Numbered from the stretch's first letter, positions 19,720-29,604 are shown. The stretch is 64,000 nt of DNA from Bradyrhizobium sp. C9 (GCF_002532045.1 NZ_NWTG01000008.1:248001-312000); one strand, 5' to 3'. Notes: a model not told the origin generated them from the letters alone. Numbers and translations: made by a program.

Positions 19720-21807
19720 ATGATACAGGCAATCGTATTCCTGCCGCTGCTGGGCGCTATCCTCGCAGGCATCATCTCGCTGGTCGGCGCGCACGCACGC
19801 TGCCCGAGCGGCGACGCTGTCGACCACCACGACGATGCGCATGGCGACGCCCATGCTTCCGACGCTCATGCGTCGGCGGCCCACGACGACCACGGCCATG
19901 ATGATCATGGCCATGACGACCACCATGTCTCCGAGCCGGCGGCGGCGGGCTCGCGGCTTGCCGAGTTGATCACAACGGGCCTCTTGTTCGTGTCGGCGGC
20001 GCTGTCCTGGTTCACGCTGGTCGATGTCGGCTTCATGCACCATGATGCGCGCGTCGTGCTGCTGCCCTGGATCACCTCGGGTGACCTCCAGGTGGCCTGG
20101 ACGCTGCGGGTCGATACCCTGACCGCCGTGATGTTGGTCGTGGTCAACACCGTGTCCGCCCTCGTGCACCTCTATTCCATCGGCTACATGGATGAGGACC
20201 CGAACCGGCCGCGCTTCTTCGGCTATCTCTCGCTGTTCACCTTCGCGATGCTGATGCTGGTGACCTCGGACAATCTCGTGCAGCTGTTCTTCGGCTGGGA
20301 GGGCGTCGGTCTGGCGAGCTACCTCCTGATCGGGTTCTGGTACCAGAAGCCGTCGGCCAACGCCGCAGCGATCAAGGCCTTCGTGGTCAACCGCGTCGGC
20401 GACTTCGGCTTCGCGCTCGGCATCTTCGCGATCTTCGCGCTGGTCGGCTCGACCGATTTCGAGACCATCTTCCATGCCGCGCCTGGCCTCACCGGCAAGA
20501 CCATCGACTTCTTCGGTTGGCACCCTGATGCGCTGACCTTGACCTGTCTGTTCCTGTTCATGGGTGCGATGGGCAAATCGGCCCAGTTCCTGCTGCACAC
20601 CTGGTTGCCGGACGCGATGGAAGGTCCGACCCCGGTGTCGGCGCTGATCCACGCCGCGACCATGGTCACCGCTGGCGTCTTCATGGTGGCGCGCCTGTCG
20701 CCGTTGTTCGAGTTGTCGCCAACCGCGCAGGCGGTCGTGATGTTCTTCGGCGCGACCACGGCGTTCTTCGCCGCCACGATCGGCCTGGTGCAGAACGACA
20801 TCAAGCGCATCGTCGCGTATTCGACCTGTTCGCAGCTCGGCTACATGTTCGTGGCGATGGGAGCGGGGGCCTATTCGGTCGGCATGTTCCACCTGTTCAC
20901 GCACGCCTTCTTCAAGGCGCTGCTGTTCCTGGGCTCCGGCTCGGTGATCTACGCGATGCACCACGAGCAGGACATCCGCAATATGGGTGGCCTGTGGCGC
21001 AAGATCCCGTACACCTTCGCGGTGATGGCGATCGGTACGCTGGCGCTGACCGGCTTTCCGCTGTTTGCCGGCTACTTCTCGAAGGACAAGATCATCGAGG
21101 CGGCCTATGCGGCGCATAATCCATTCGCGACCTATGCCTACCTGCTGACCGTCGTGGCGGCCGGCTTGACCTCGTTCTACTCCTGGCGCCTGATCTGGAA
21201 GACGTTCTTCGGCGAGCCGCACGACCAGAAGCATTACGAGGCGGCGCATGAGAGCCCGATGTGGATGCTGGTGCCGATCGGTGTGCTCGCGGCAGGCTCG
21301 ATCCTTGCCGGCTTCCCGTTCGTGGAGCTGTTTACAAGTCCGCACGGTGTCGAGGAGTTCTTCCGCGAATCCGTCAAGATGAACCCGCACATCCTCGAGG
21401 ACATGGAGCACATGCCGGGCTGGCTGGTGCCGTTGCCCACCGTGATGATGGCGCTCGGCCTGTTCGTCTCGTACCTGTTCTACATCCGCAGGCCGTATCT
21501 GCCGGTCGAGCTCGCGAACCAGCAGCCAATGCTGTACCAGTTCCTGCTCAACAAATGGTACTTCGACGAGCTGTACGACTGGATCTTCGTGCGCCCGGCG
21601 AAGTGGCTCGGCTACACGCTGTGGAAGAAGGGCGACGGCTTCGTCATCGACGGCTTCGGTCCGGACGGCGTCTCGGCCCGCGTGCTCGACGTCACCCGCA
21701 ACGTCGTGAAATTGCAGACCGGCTACCTCTATCACTACGCGTTCGCGATGCTGATCGGGGCCGCCGGATTGATCACCTGGTTCATGTTCGGCTTGGGAGG
21801 CCAGTAA
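19720..21807 (+). CDS. nuoL: NADH-quinone oxidoreductase subunit L, with His/Asp-rich insert
   Basis: A 695-residue antiporter-like distal subunit (ND5 type). The proton-channel core is normal: FFGWEGVGLASYLLIGFWY, the helix with HTWLPDAMEGPTPVSALIHA, and the long C-terminal lateral helix region. Unusual is residues 35-69, between helix 1 and helix 2, with 12 His and 12 Asp in repeats of the HDDHGH kind. This could bind metal ions. No frameshift is present. Confidence 0.97.
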   Translation: MIQAIVFLPLLGAILAGIISLVGAHARCPSGDAVDHHDDAHGDAHASDAHASAAHDDHGHDDHGHDDHHVSEPAAAGSRLAELITTGLLFVSAALSWFTLVDVGFMHHDARVVLLPWITSGDLQVAWTLRVDTLTAVMLVVVNTVSALVHLYSIGYMDEDPNRPRFFGYLSLFTFAMLMLVTSDNLVQLFFGWEGVGLASYLLIGFWYQKPSANAAAIKAFVVNRVGDFGFALGIFAIFALVGSTDFETIFHAAPGLTGKTIDFFGWHPDALTLTCLFLFMGAMGKSAQFLLHTWLPDAMEGPTPVSALIHAATMVTAGVFMVARLSPLFELSPTAQAVVMFFGATTAFFAATIGLVQNDIKRIVAYSTCSQLGYMFVAMGAGAYSVGMFHLFTHAFFKALLFLGSGSVIYAMHHEQDIRNMGGLWRKIPYTFAVMAIGTLALTGFPLFAGYFSKDKIIEAAYAAHNPFATYAYLLTVVAAGLTSFYSWRLIWKTFFGEPHDQKHYEAAHESPMWMLVPIGVLAAGSILAGFPFVELFTSPHGVEEFFRESVKMNPHILEDMEHMPGWLVPLPTVMMALGLFVSYLFYIRRPYLPVELANQQPMLYQFLLNKWYFDELYDWIFVRPAKWLGYTLWKKGDGFVIDGFGPDGVSARVLDVTRNVVKLQTGYLYHYAFAMLIGAAGLITWFMFGLGGQ

Positions 21808-23322
21808 ATGACAACCTGGCCCATCCTTTCCGTAACGACCTTCCTGCCGGCGGTCGGCGCGATCCTGGTCTACCTGCTGGCGCGGGGCGGCGACGAGACC
21901 GCGAGCCGCACGGCGCGCTGGATCGCGCTGTGGACCACGCTGATCACCTTCGCGGTGTCGCTGATCCTGGTCGCGCGTTTCGATCCCGCGCAGTCCGACT
22001 TCCAGTTCGTCGAGAAGACGTCCTGGCTCGCGACGGGCATCACCTATCACATGGGCATCGACGGCATCTCGCTGCCGCTGATCATCCTGACCACCGCGAT
22101 CATGCCGCTCTGCATCATCGCGAGCTGGAAGTCGGTGACGCAGCGCGTCAGCGAATACATGATGGCGTTCCTGATCCTGGAAACGCTGATGGTCGGTACC
22201 TTCTCGGCGCTCGACCTCGTGCTGTTCTATCTGTTCTTCGAGGGCGGCCTGATCCCGATGTTCCTGATCATCGGCGTCTGGGGCGGCCCGCGCCGGGTCT
22301 ACGCCTCGTTCAAGTTCTTCCTCTACACCTTCCTCGGCTCGGTCTTGATGCTGCTCGCCATCATGGCGCTGTACTGGAACGCTGGCACCACCGACATCCC
22401 GACCTTGATGCACACCGCGGTGCCGCGCTCGATGCAGACCTGGGCGTGGCTGGCCTTCTTCGCCTCGTTCGCGGTGAAGATGCCGATGTGGCCGGTGCAC
22501 ACCTGGCTGCCTGACGCGCACGTCGAGGCGCCGACGGCAGGCTCGGTGATCCTGGCCGCGATCCTGCTGAAGATGGGCGGCTACGGCTTCCTGCGCTTCT
22601 CGCTGCCGATGTTCCCGCTGGCCTCGCACGACTTCGCGCCGTTCGTGTTCACGCTGTCGGTCATCGCCATCATCTACACCTCGCTGGTGGCGATGATGCA
22701 GGAGGACATGAAGAAGCTGATCGCGTACTCGTCGGTCGCGCATATGGGCTTCGTCACCATGGGCATCTTCGCGGTGACCACGCAGGGCGTCGCCGGCGGC
22801 ATGTTCCAGATGGTCTCGCACGGCATCGTCTCCGGCGCGCTGTTCCTCTGCGTCGGCATCGTCTACGACCGCATGCATACCCGCGAGATCGCGGCCTATG
22901 GCGGCCTCGTCAACCGGATGCCGCTCTATGCGATGACCTTCATGGTCTTCACCATGGCCAATGTCGGTCTGCCGGGCACGAGCGGCTTCGTCGGCGAGTT
23001 CATGACCTTGCTCGGCACCTTCAAGATCTCGCTGCCGACGGCGTTCTTCGCCACCACGGGCGTGATCCTGTCGGCCTGCTACGCGCTCTGGCTCTACCGC
23101 AAGGTGGTGTTCGGCGCGCTGGTCAAGCCGTCGCTGATGTCGATCAAGGATCTGACCTTCCGTGAATGCGTGACGCTGTTCCCGTTGATCGCGCTGACCA
23201 TCCTGTTCGGCGTCTATCCGAAGCCGGTGCTCGACATGTCGGCCGCCTCGGTGCAGCAGCTCGTCAACAATTACAACACCGCCGTGACTGCCGTGAAGGC
23301 AGCCGCGCTGGTTACGCAGTAA
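21808..23322 (+). CDS. nuoM: NADH-quinone oxidoreductase subunit M
   Basis: A 504-residue antiporter-like subunit (ND4 type). Key membrane residues are seen in LFYLFFEGGLIPMFLIIG (the helix-5 Glu), HTWLPDAHVEAPTAGSVILA and LIAYSSVAHMGFVTMGIF. It begins immediately after the nuoL stop, so translation is probably coupled. Confidence 0.97.
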   Translation: MTTWPILSVTTFLPAVGAILVYLLARGGDETASRTARWIALWTTLITFAVSLILVARFDPAQSDFQFVEKTSWLATGITYHMGIDGISLPLIILTTAIMPLCIIASWKSVTQRVSEYMMAFLILETLMVGTFSALDLVLFYLFFEGGLIPMFLIIGVWGGPRRVYASFKFFLYTFLGSVLMLLAIMALYWNAGTTDIPTLMHTAVPRSMQTWAWLAFFASFAVKMPMWPVHTWLPDAHVEAPTAGSVILAAILLKMGGYGFLRFSLPMFPLASHDFAPFVFTLSVIAIIYTSLVAMMQEDMKKLIAYSSVAHMGFVTMGIFAVTTQGVAGGMFQMVSHGIVSGALFLCVGIVYDRMHTREIAAYGGLVNRMPLYAMTFMVFTMANVGLPGTSGFVGEFMTLLGTFKISLPTAFFATTGVILSACYALWLYRKVVFGALVKPSLMSIKDLTFRECVTLFPLIALTILFGVYPKPVLDMSAASVQQLVNNYNTAVTAVKAAALVTQ

Positions 23323-23332
23323 GGCCGTCGTC

Positions 23333-24769
23333 ATGAGCTTTTCCAGTGCAGGTTATCAGTTGCAGCCGGTGCTGCCGGAGCTGGTGCTCGCGGTCGGCGC
23401 CATGGTGCTGTTGATGATCGGAGCCTATCGCGGGCAGGGGACGACCCGGCTGATCACCGCGCTCGCGGTGTGTCTGCTGGTCCTGACCGGTGTGCTGGAG
23501 CTCTGGCTGCCGGCCGGCAAGCTTGTCACCTTCGGCGGCAGCTTCATCGTCGATGACTTCGCCCGCTTCCTGAAGGTTCTCGCGCTGATCGCATCCGCAG
23601 CGACGCTGATCCTGTCGACCGAGTATCTGTCGCAGCCGTCGAGCCGCAACTTCGAGTTCTCGATCCTGGTGCTGCTGTCGACGCTCGGCATGATGGTGCT
23701 GATCTCGGCCGGCGACCTGATCTCGCTCTATCTCGGCCTCGAGCTGATGAGCCTTGCGCTCTACGTCGTCGCCGCCAGCCAGCGCGACAATGCCAAGTCG
23801 AGCGAAGCCGGCCTGAAGTATTTCGTGCTCGGCGCGCTGTCGTCGGGCATGCTGCTCTACGGCGCTTCGCTGATCTATGGCTTCACCGGCACCGTCAGCT
23901 TCGCCGGCATCGCGGCCGCCGCAACCACCGGCAGCATCGGCATCGTGTTCGGCCTGGTGTTCCTGCTCGCCGGTCTCTGCTTCAAGGTTTCGGCGGTGCC
24001 GTTCCACATGTGGACGCCCGACGTCTATGAGGGCGCGCCGACCCCGGTGACGGCGTTCTTCGCCTCGGCCCCAAAGGTCGCGGCGCTCGCCGTGTTCACC
24101 CGCGCGACGCTGACCGCATTCCCCGGCATCGTCACCCAGTGGCAGCAGATCCTGGTGTTCGTGGCGATCGCCTCGATGGCGCTGGGCTCGTTCGCCGCGA
24201 TCGGCCAGACCAACATCAAGCGGCTGATGGCCTATTCCTCGATCGGCCATATGGGCTTCGCGCTGGTCGGCCTCGCCTCCGGCACGGTCGAGGGTGCGCA
24301 GGGCGTCCTGATCTACATCGCGATCTATGTCGCGATGACGCTCGGTTCGTTCTCCATCATCCTCGCCATGAAGCGCAACGGCCACGCGCTGGAGCAGATC
24401 AGCGATTTCGCCGGTCTGTCCCGCACCAACCCGCTGATCGCCTTCATCTTCGCGATGCTGCTGTTCTCGCTCGCCGGCGTGCCGCCGCTCGCCGGCTTCT
24501 TCGGCAAATGGTACGTGTTCGTCGCCGCGATCAAGGCCAATCTGTTCACGCTCGCGGTGATCGGCGTGCTGACCAGCGTGGTGGGCGCGTTCTACTATCT
24601 GTCGATCGTCAAGGTGATGTATTTCGACCAGCCGCTCGGCAAGCTCGACTCGGTCCGCGTCGAGCTGCGCACCGTGCTGGCGGTCGCAGGCATCTTCAAC
24701 ATCTTCTTCTTCGCCTATCCGGGCCCGCTGGTGAGCGTGGCCACGGCGGCGGCGAAGTCGCTGTTCTAA
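23333..24769 (+). CDS. nuoN: NADH-quinone oxidoreductase subunit N
   Basis: A 478-residue antiporter-like subunit (ND2 type). LISLYLGLELMSLALYVVAA carries the conserved helix-5 Glu, and VPFHMWTPDVYEGAPTPVTA the helix-7/8 lysine region of the family. It is the last gene of the nuo operon, followed by a palindromic repeat and then birA. Confidence 0.97.
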   Translation: MSFSSAGYQLQPVLPELVLAVGAMVLLMIGAYRGQGTTRLITALAVCLLVLTGVLELWLPAGKLVTFGGSFIVDDFARFLKVLALIASAATLILSTEYLSQPSSRNFEFSILVLLSTLGMMVLISAGDLISLYLGLELMSLALYVVAASQRDNAKSSEAGLKYFVLGALSSGMLLYGASLIYGFTGTVSFAGIAAAATTGSIGIVFGLVFLLAGLCFKVSAVPFHMWTPDVYEGAPTPVTAFFASAPKVAALAVFTRATLTAFPGIVTQWQQILVFVAIASMALGSFAAIGQTNIKRLMAYSSIGHMGFALVGLASGTVEGAQGVLIYIAIYVAMTLGSFSIILAMKRNGHALEQISDFAGLSRTNPLIAFIFAMLLFSLAGVPPLAGFFGKWYVFVAAIKANLFTLAVIGVLTSVVGAFYYLSIVKVMYFDQPLGKLDSVRVELRTVLAVAGIFNIFFFAYPGPLVSVATAAAKSLF

Positions 24770-24770
24770 C

Positions 24771-24819
24771 GCGCATGATCCCGAAAACAGGACGCTGGCT
24801 TTCGGATCGGATCATGCGC
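24771..24819. repeat. palindromic intergenic repeat, copy 1
   Basis: The perfect 10-bp arms GCGCATGATC and GATCATGCGC enclose a smaller inner pair (CGAAA and TTTCG). The element fills most of the gap between nuoN and birA. The same architecture occurs at 30754-30802, so this is a dispersed family. When transcribed it would form a hairpin and may separate nuo from birA expression. Confidence 0.75.
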
Positions 24820-24830
24820 ATAACCTCACT

Positions 24831-25637
24831 ATGACCTTCACGCTCGGACCCCGGGCCATTGCGGCGGGCTACAAGCTCGCCGCTTTCGATCAGATCGGCT
24901 CGACCAATGCCGAGGCGATGCTGCGCGCCCGTGGCGGCGAGCAGGGGCCGATGTGGTTCGTGACATCAGAGCAGACCGCAGGGCGGGGCCGGCGCCAGCG
25001 GGTCTGGATCGCGCCGCGCGGCAACCTTGCCAGCAGCATTTTCGAATTGATGGACGTTCCGCCGGCGGTTGCCGCGACGCTCGGCTTTGTCGCGGGGCTG
25101 TCGGAGGCCGCCGCCCTGGAGAAAGTCAGTGTCGAGGCGGCCCTTCGTCTCGGTCCTGACCGGCCGAGATATGCGCTGAAGTGGCCGAACGACGTGCTCG
25201 CGGGTGGCGCGAAGCTGGTCGGCATCAATATGGAGGCCGAAGCCGTCGGCGATCGCCTCGCTGTCGTTGTCGGGATCGGCACCAATGTCGTCGCCTCGCC
25301 CGAGGGCACGCCGACGCCTGCGGTGTCGCTCGCCGAACTCGGCGTCCAGATCAGCGCGGAAGAGCTGTTCGCGGCGCTGTCCGACGCCTGGGTCGAGTTT
25401 CGCGGTATCTGGGACAACGGCCGCGGCTTTGCCGAGATCCGCCGGCGCTGGCTCGAGCGCGCGGCCGGGCTTGGCGGCGAGGTCGCGATCGACACGGGCA
25501 CGGCCACCATCGAGGGCATCTTCGAGACCATCGACGAGACCGGTTGCCTGATCGTGTGTACGGCCGAGGGCAGGCGTGTCCCGGTTGCGGCGGGCGAGGT
25601 CTATTTCGGCAGCGCAGCCTCAAAGAGGGCGGTGTGA
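24831..25637 (+). CDS. birA: biotin--[acetyl-CoA-carboxylase] ligase, class I
   Basis: A 268-residue biotin protein ligase that activates biotin with ATP and attaches it to carboxylase carrier domains. The biotinyl-AMP loop is GRGRRQRVWIAPRGN (from residue 51), and KWPNDVL follows. There is no N-terminal helix-turn-helix, so unlike E. coli BirA it should not act as a repressor. Its stop codon shares a base with the start of the RNase J gene (TGATG at 25635). Confidence 0.95.
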   Translation: MTFTLGPRAIAAGYKLAAFDQIGSTNAEAMLRARGGEQGPMWFVTSEQTAGRGRRQRVWIAPRGNLASSIFELMDVPPAVAATLGFVAGLSEAAALEKVSVEAALRLGPDRPRYALKWPNDVLAGGAKLVGINMEAEAVGDRLAVVVGIGTNVVASPEGTPTPAVSLAELGVQISAEELFAALSDAWVEFRGIWDNGRGFAEIRRRWLERAAGLGGEVAIDTGTATIEGIFETIDETGCLIVCTAEGRRVPVAAGEVYFGSAASKRAV

Positions 25638-27307
25638 TGGCGCGACCTGACGAGCTTACCTTTGCACCGCTCGGCGGCGTCGGCGAGATCGGCATGAATT
25701 TGTCGATCTATGGGCTCGGCAACCGCCACCAGCGGTCATTCCTCGCGGTCGACCTCGGCGTCTCCTTCGGCGACGAGGAGCATCTGCCGGGCATCGACCT
25801 GATCATGCCCGATGTGCGCTTCCTGGAGAAGGAGCGCAACAATCTGATGGGTCTCGTGCTGACGCACGCCCATGAGGACCATTTCGGCGCGATCATCGAT
25901 CTTTGGCCGAAGCTCGGCTGCAAGATCTACGCGACCCAGTTCAGTGCGGCGCTGTTCGAGGCCAAATGCGCCGCCGAGCGCAATCCGCCCAAAATCCCGA
26001 TCACCGTGATCCCGTCGGGCGGGCGGGTCGATATCGGCCCGTTCAATGTCGAGTTCATCCCGGTCGCGCATTCGATTCCTGAATCGCACGCGCTCGCAAT
26101 CAAGACCGATGTCGGCATCGTGCTGCACACCGGCGACTGGAAGATCGATCCGACCCCGATCATCGGCCTGCCGACCGACGAGCGGCGGCTGCGCGAGCTC
26201 GGCGACGAAGGCGTGCTGGCGCTGGTCGGCGATTCCACCAACGCGGTGCGCGACGGGCGCTCGCCCTCGGAGACCGAGGTTGCCGCCACCATCAAGAAGC
26301 TGGTCAAGGCGGCCAAGGGCCGGGTCGCGGTCACGACCTTCGCCTCCAATGTTGCGCGCGTGAGGGCGGTGGCGGACGCCGCCAACGCCGCCGATCGCGA
26401 GGTCGTCGTGGTCGGCCGCGCCATGGAGCGCGTGGTGCAGGTGGCGCGCGAATGCGGCTATCTCGACAGCTCGCACAAGTTCCGCAGCACCGACTATTAC
26501 GGCCATTTCCCGGCCGACAAGGTGCTGGCGCTGTGCACCGGCAGCCAGGGCGAACCCCGCGCCGCACTGGCCCGGATCGCCAACAACGACCACCCGCAGG
26601 TGACCCTGAACAAGGGTGACACCGTGATCTTTTCCTCCCGCACCATTCCCGGCAACGAGAAGGCGGTCGGCGGCATCATCAACGGGCTGGTGACCCAGGG
26701 TGTCGAAATCATCACCGACCGCGAGCATCTGGTGCACGTCTCCGGCCATCCGCGCCGCGACGAACTGCGCGACATGATCTCCTGGGTGCGGCCGCAGCTC
26801 TTGATCCCGGTGCATGGCGAGGCGCTGCATCTCGCCGAGCACGCCAAGCTGGCGCGCGCCGCGGGTGTCCCGCAGGTCCTGACCTGCCGTAATGGCGACC
26901 TCGTCAAGCTCGGCCCCGGCGATCCCGGCATCGTCGGCGAAGTGCCGTCGGGGCGGCTTTACAAGGACGGAACCATCCTGGAGGACTCGAAGTCGCGCGC
27001 CGTGGTCGAGCGGCGGCGGATGGGTTTTGCCGGCTGCGCTTTCGTCGCCATCGCCATGACCGCGCAGGGCGAGATGGTCGACGATCCCGAGGTTGATCTG
27101 GTCGGCATGCCGGAGAACAATTCCGCGGGCGAGCTGCTCGACGACATCGTGTTCGATGTCGTGGTATCGACGATCGAGGGCTTGCCCAAGCCGCGGCGCC
27201 GCGATCCGGACGCACTCGGGGAATCGGTGCGTCGCGCGGTGCGGGCCGCGCTGAACGAGCAGTGGGGCAAGAAGCCGATCTGCATCGTGCACGTTCTGAC
27301 GGTCTGA
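25637..27307 (+). CDS. rnj: ribonuclease J
   Basis: A 556-residue metallo-beta-lactamase/beta-CASP ribonuclease that combines 5' exonuclease and endonuclease activity in RNA decay and rRNA maturation. The zinc motif is HAHEDH (residues 77-82); later elements are HTGDWKIDPTP, a beta-CASP region with LCTGSQGEPRAALARI, and HVSGHPRRDELRDM. The frame is open far upstream, but homology begins at MARPDELTFAPLGGVGEIG, and this ATG overlaps the birA stop. The position after birA and before the epimerase gene is a common Rhizobiales order. Confidence 0.95.
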   Translation: MARPDELTFAPLGGVGEIGMNLSIYGLGNRHQRSFLAVDLGVSFGDEEHLPGIDLIMPDVRFLEKERNNLMGLVLTHAHEDHFGAIIDLWPKLGCKIYATQFSAALFEAKCAAERNPPKIPITVIPSGGRVDIGPFNVEFIPVAHSIPESHALAIKTDVGIVLHTGDWKIDPTPIIGLPTDERRLRELGDEGVLALVGDSTNAVRDGRSPSETEVAATIKKLVKAAKGRVAVTTFASNVARVRAVADAANAADREVVVVGRAMERVVQVARECGYLDSSHKFRSTDYYGHFPADKVLALCTGSQGEPRAALARIANNDHPQVTLNKGDTVIFSSRTIPGNEKAVGGIINGLVTQGVEIITDREHLVHVSGHPRRDELRDMISWVRPQLLIPVHGEALHLAEHAKLARAAGVPQVLTCRNGDLVKLGPGDPGIVGEVPSGRLYKDGTILEDSKSRAVVERRRMGFAGCAFVAIAMTAQGEMVDDPEVDLVGMPENNSAGELLDDIVFDVVVSTIEGLPKPRRRDPDALGESVRRAVRAALNEQWGKKPICIVHVLTV

Positions 27308-27309
27308 CA

Positions 27310-27326
27310 CACGCCTCCTAGGCGTG
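27310..27326. repeat. short inverted repeat after rnj
   Basis: CACGCCT-CCT-AGGCGTG has perfect 7-bp arms just after the rnj stop. No T-run follows, so a rho-independent terminator is doubtful; a processing or pausing hairpin is possible. Confidence 0.4.
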
Positions 27327-27349
27327 CGCAACGACAAAGGGAGAGAGAT

Positions 27350-27754
27350 ATGCTGGGTCGGCTCAATCACGTCGCCATTGCGGTCAAGGACGCCAGGCAG
27401 GCCGCGAAGATCTACGGTTCGGCCTTCAATGCCGAGATTTCCGATGCGGTGCCGCTGCCGGAGCATGGCGTCATCACCGTGTTCGTGACGCTGCCCAACA
27501 CCAAGATCGAGTTCATCGAGCCGCTCGGCGACGCCTCGCCGATCGCAAAGTTCGTCGAGCGCAACGCCGACGGCGGCATCCATCATGTCTGCTACGACGT
27601 GCCCGACATCATCGCGGCCCGCGACCGCATGATCGCCGAGGGCGCGCGGGTGCTGGGCGACGGCCAGCCGAAGATCGGCGCGCACGGCAAGCCGGTGCTG
27701 TTCTTCCACCCGAAGGACTTTTCCGGCGCCTTGGTCGAGATCGAACAGGCCTGA
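27350..27754 (+). CDS. mce: methylmalonyl-CoA epimerase
   Basis: A 134-residue glyoxalase-fold (vicinal oxygen chelate) enzyme that interconverts (S)- and (R)-methylmalonyl-CoA in propionate breakdown. Likely metal ligands are His7 (RLNHVAIAV), His78 (GGIHHVCYDV) and Glu129 (GALVEIEQ), with KIEFIEPL supplying the active-site glutamate region. A GGGAGAGAG ribosome site precedes the ATG. It lies in the rnj/DUF1467 gene group; no mutase gene is in the window. Confidence 0.93.
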   Translation: MLGRLNHVAIAVKDARQAAKIYGSAFNAEISDAVPLPEHGVITVFVTLPNTKIEFIEPLGDASPIAKFVERNADGGIHHVCYDVPDIIAARDRMIAEGARVLGDGQPKIGAHGKPVLFFHPKDFSGALVEIEQA

Positions 27755-27761
27755 GGCCAAT

Positions 27762-28037
27762 ATGGCGTACCAGATCTCCACCGGGCTTGCGATCTACTTC
27801 GTCCTTTGGTGGCTCGTGCTGTTCCTGACGCTGCCGTTCGGCATTCGCAGCCAGCACGAGGATGGCGTTGGCGCGCCCGGCACCGATCCCGGCGCGCCGA
27901 TCATGGCGCGCATGGGCCGCAAGCTGTTTTGGACCACGTTGATCTCGGCCGTGATCTTCACGATCGGCATGTGGGCCTATTATGCCGGCTATCTCTCGAT
28001 CGAGCGGCTGTCGAAGCTGATGGGGATGCCGTTCTAG
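27762..28037 (+). CDS. DUF1467 family membrane protein
   Basis: A 91-residue protein with two helices (about 6-26 and 55-78) and a charged loop RSQHEDGVGAPGTDPGAP between them, characteristic of DUF1467. The function is unknown. It starts seven bases after the epimerase gene, so the two are co-transcribed. In many Rhizobiales it is followed by proS; here proS is about 12 kb away. Confidence 0.9.
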   Translation: MAYQISTGLAIYFVLWWLVLFLTLPFGIRSQHEDGVGAPGTDPGAPIMARMGRKLFWTTLISAVIFTIGMWAYYAGYLSIERLSKLMGMPF

Positions 28038-28116
28038 AGAGCAATGAAGAGGCCAGAAATGGCGCCGATGGAGTGAGGATCAACCTCACCCCGGCGATGC
28101 GGAGGAGGCGACCACG

Positions 28117-29421
28117 ATGAACCTGCAGGCCGAGCTAAGCTCCGGGCGTAGCGCCTATCGAATCCTGCGCGAAGCCGATCTGCGCGACTATCTCGCGAGC
28201 CTTCCCTCCATCGTTACCCAACTCGGTGGAGCGCCGGCCGACTGGTCGATCAGCGAGGTCGGTGACGGCAATCTCAACCTCGTCTTCATCGTCAAGGGCA
28301 GCAGCGGCGGTATCGCCGTCAAGCAGGCGCTGCCCTATGTGCGGCTGGTCGGCGAAAGCTGGCCGCTGCCGCTGTCGCGGGCCCATTACGAGCACCTGGC
28401 GCTGGTGCATCAGGCACGGCTGGCGCCGAACCTCGTGCCGGCGGTGCTGCATCACGACGCGCCGCTCGCGCTCACCTCGATGGAGTTGCTCGAGCCGCAC
28501 ATCATCATGCGCAAGGGCCTGGTCGGCGCCACGCGCTATCCGCGCTTCGTCGAGGATATCTCGACCTTCCTGGCGCGGACGCTGTTCTTCACGTCCGATC
28601 TCGCGCTGTCGGCCGCGGAGAAGAAGCAGGGGATCGCCGATTTCGCCGGCAACCACGCGCTCTGCAAGATCACCGAGGACCTGATCTTCACCGATCCCTA
28701 TCGCATCGCCGAGCAGAACCGCTGGACCGCGCCGTATCTCGACGCGACGGCGGCGGCGTTCCGCGAGGATCTCGAGCTGCATGTCGCGATCTCCAGACTC
28801 AAGCTGAAATTCATGGCGAGCCCGGAGGCGCTGCTGCACGGCGACCTGCACACCGGCTCGATCATGGTCACCGACAGCGAGACCAAGGTGATCGACCCCG
28901 AATTCGCTTTCTACGGCCCGATGGGCTTCGACATCGGCGCCGTCATCGGTAACCTCCTGATGGCTTATCTGGCCTCCGCCGGCCACGAGCGCACGGCGGG
29001 CGAGCGCGCGACATTCGAGGCGTGGCTGTTGGAAACCATCGAGGGCGTCTGGAGCGAGTTCTCGCGAAAGTTTCTCGCGCTGTGGCGCAGCGAGGCTGAC
29101 GGCGACGGCTATCCGGTGTCGCTGTTCGCGGGCGAGGCGGGCGCGGCGCGGCTGGAAGCGGAACGGCAGGCCTACATGGCGCGGCTGTTCCAGGACACGG
29201 TCGGCTTTGCCGCCGCCAAGACCATCCGGCGCATCCTCGGTCTCGCGCACAACATCGATTTCGAATGGATCGCCGACGAGAAGCAGCGCGCGATCTGCGA
29301 GGCGCGCGCCCTCAAGCTCGCCCGCAACATGATGCTGGAGGCGGCATCCTTCACGACGATCGGCGCAGTCACCTACGCCGTGCGCGAGCTGCGCCACTGG
29401 CAGCCGGATTTTGCCAGGTAG
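28117..29421 (+). CDS. mtnK: S-methyl-5-thioribose kinase
   Basis: A 434-residue kinase of the APH/choline-kinase fold that phosphorylates methylthioribose in the methionine salvage pathway. Motifs are the nucleotide loop VGDGNLNLVF (48-57), Lys69, the catalytic loop HGDLHTGSIMV (from 241) and DPEFAFYGPMGFD (from 260), which is diagnostic for MtnK. A GGAGGAGG ribosome site precedes the ATG. The leader has two small hairpins, GCCA-GAAA-TGGC (28052-28063) and GTGAGG-ATCAA-CCTCAC (28073-28089). No mtnA (the isomerase next in the pathway) is in the window. Confidence 0.93.
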   Translation: MNLQAELSSGRSAYRILREADLRDYLASLPSIVTQLGGAPADWSISEVGDGNLNLVFIVKGSSGGIAVKQALPYVRLVGESWPLPLSRAHYEHLALVHQARLAPNLVPAVLHHDAPLALTSMELLEPHIIMRKGLVGATRYPRFVEDISTFLARTLFFTSDLALSAAEKKQGIADFAGNHALCKITEDLIFTDPYRIAEQNRWTAPYLDATAAAFREDLELHVAISRLKLKFMASPEALLHGDLHTGSIMVTDSETKVIDPEFAFYGPMGFDIGAVIGNLLMAYLASAGHERTAGERATFEAWLLETIEGVWSEFSRKFLALWRSEADGDGYPVSLFAGEAGAARLEAERQAYMARLFQDTVGFAAAKTIRRILGLAHNIDFEWIADEKQRAICEARALKLARNMMLEAASFTTIGAVTYAVRELRHWQPDFAR

Positions 29422-29604
29422 GCTGAAGGCAGGTCTGCGACAAATCAGGCCGACGGGCAAATGAGCGCTTGCATCGTCGGGCAAATGGGCGCGATCGGCA
29501 GCCGGCTTTCCCCGAGCCCTCTGTTCAGGAGAGGACGGAACGAAGGGCAGAGATCGGGCGATGACACCGCGGTGTTTGACGTCTCGAACCGTGAACCATC
29601 CTCA

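Noticed and set aside
19708..23334. Minus-strand frame of 1208 codons over nuoL and nuoM
   Set aside because: Shadow of high third-position GC; composition dominated by Arg, His, Glu and Gln with no motif.
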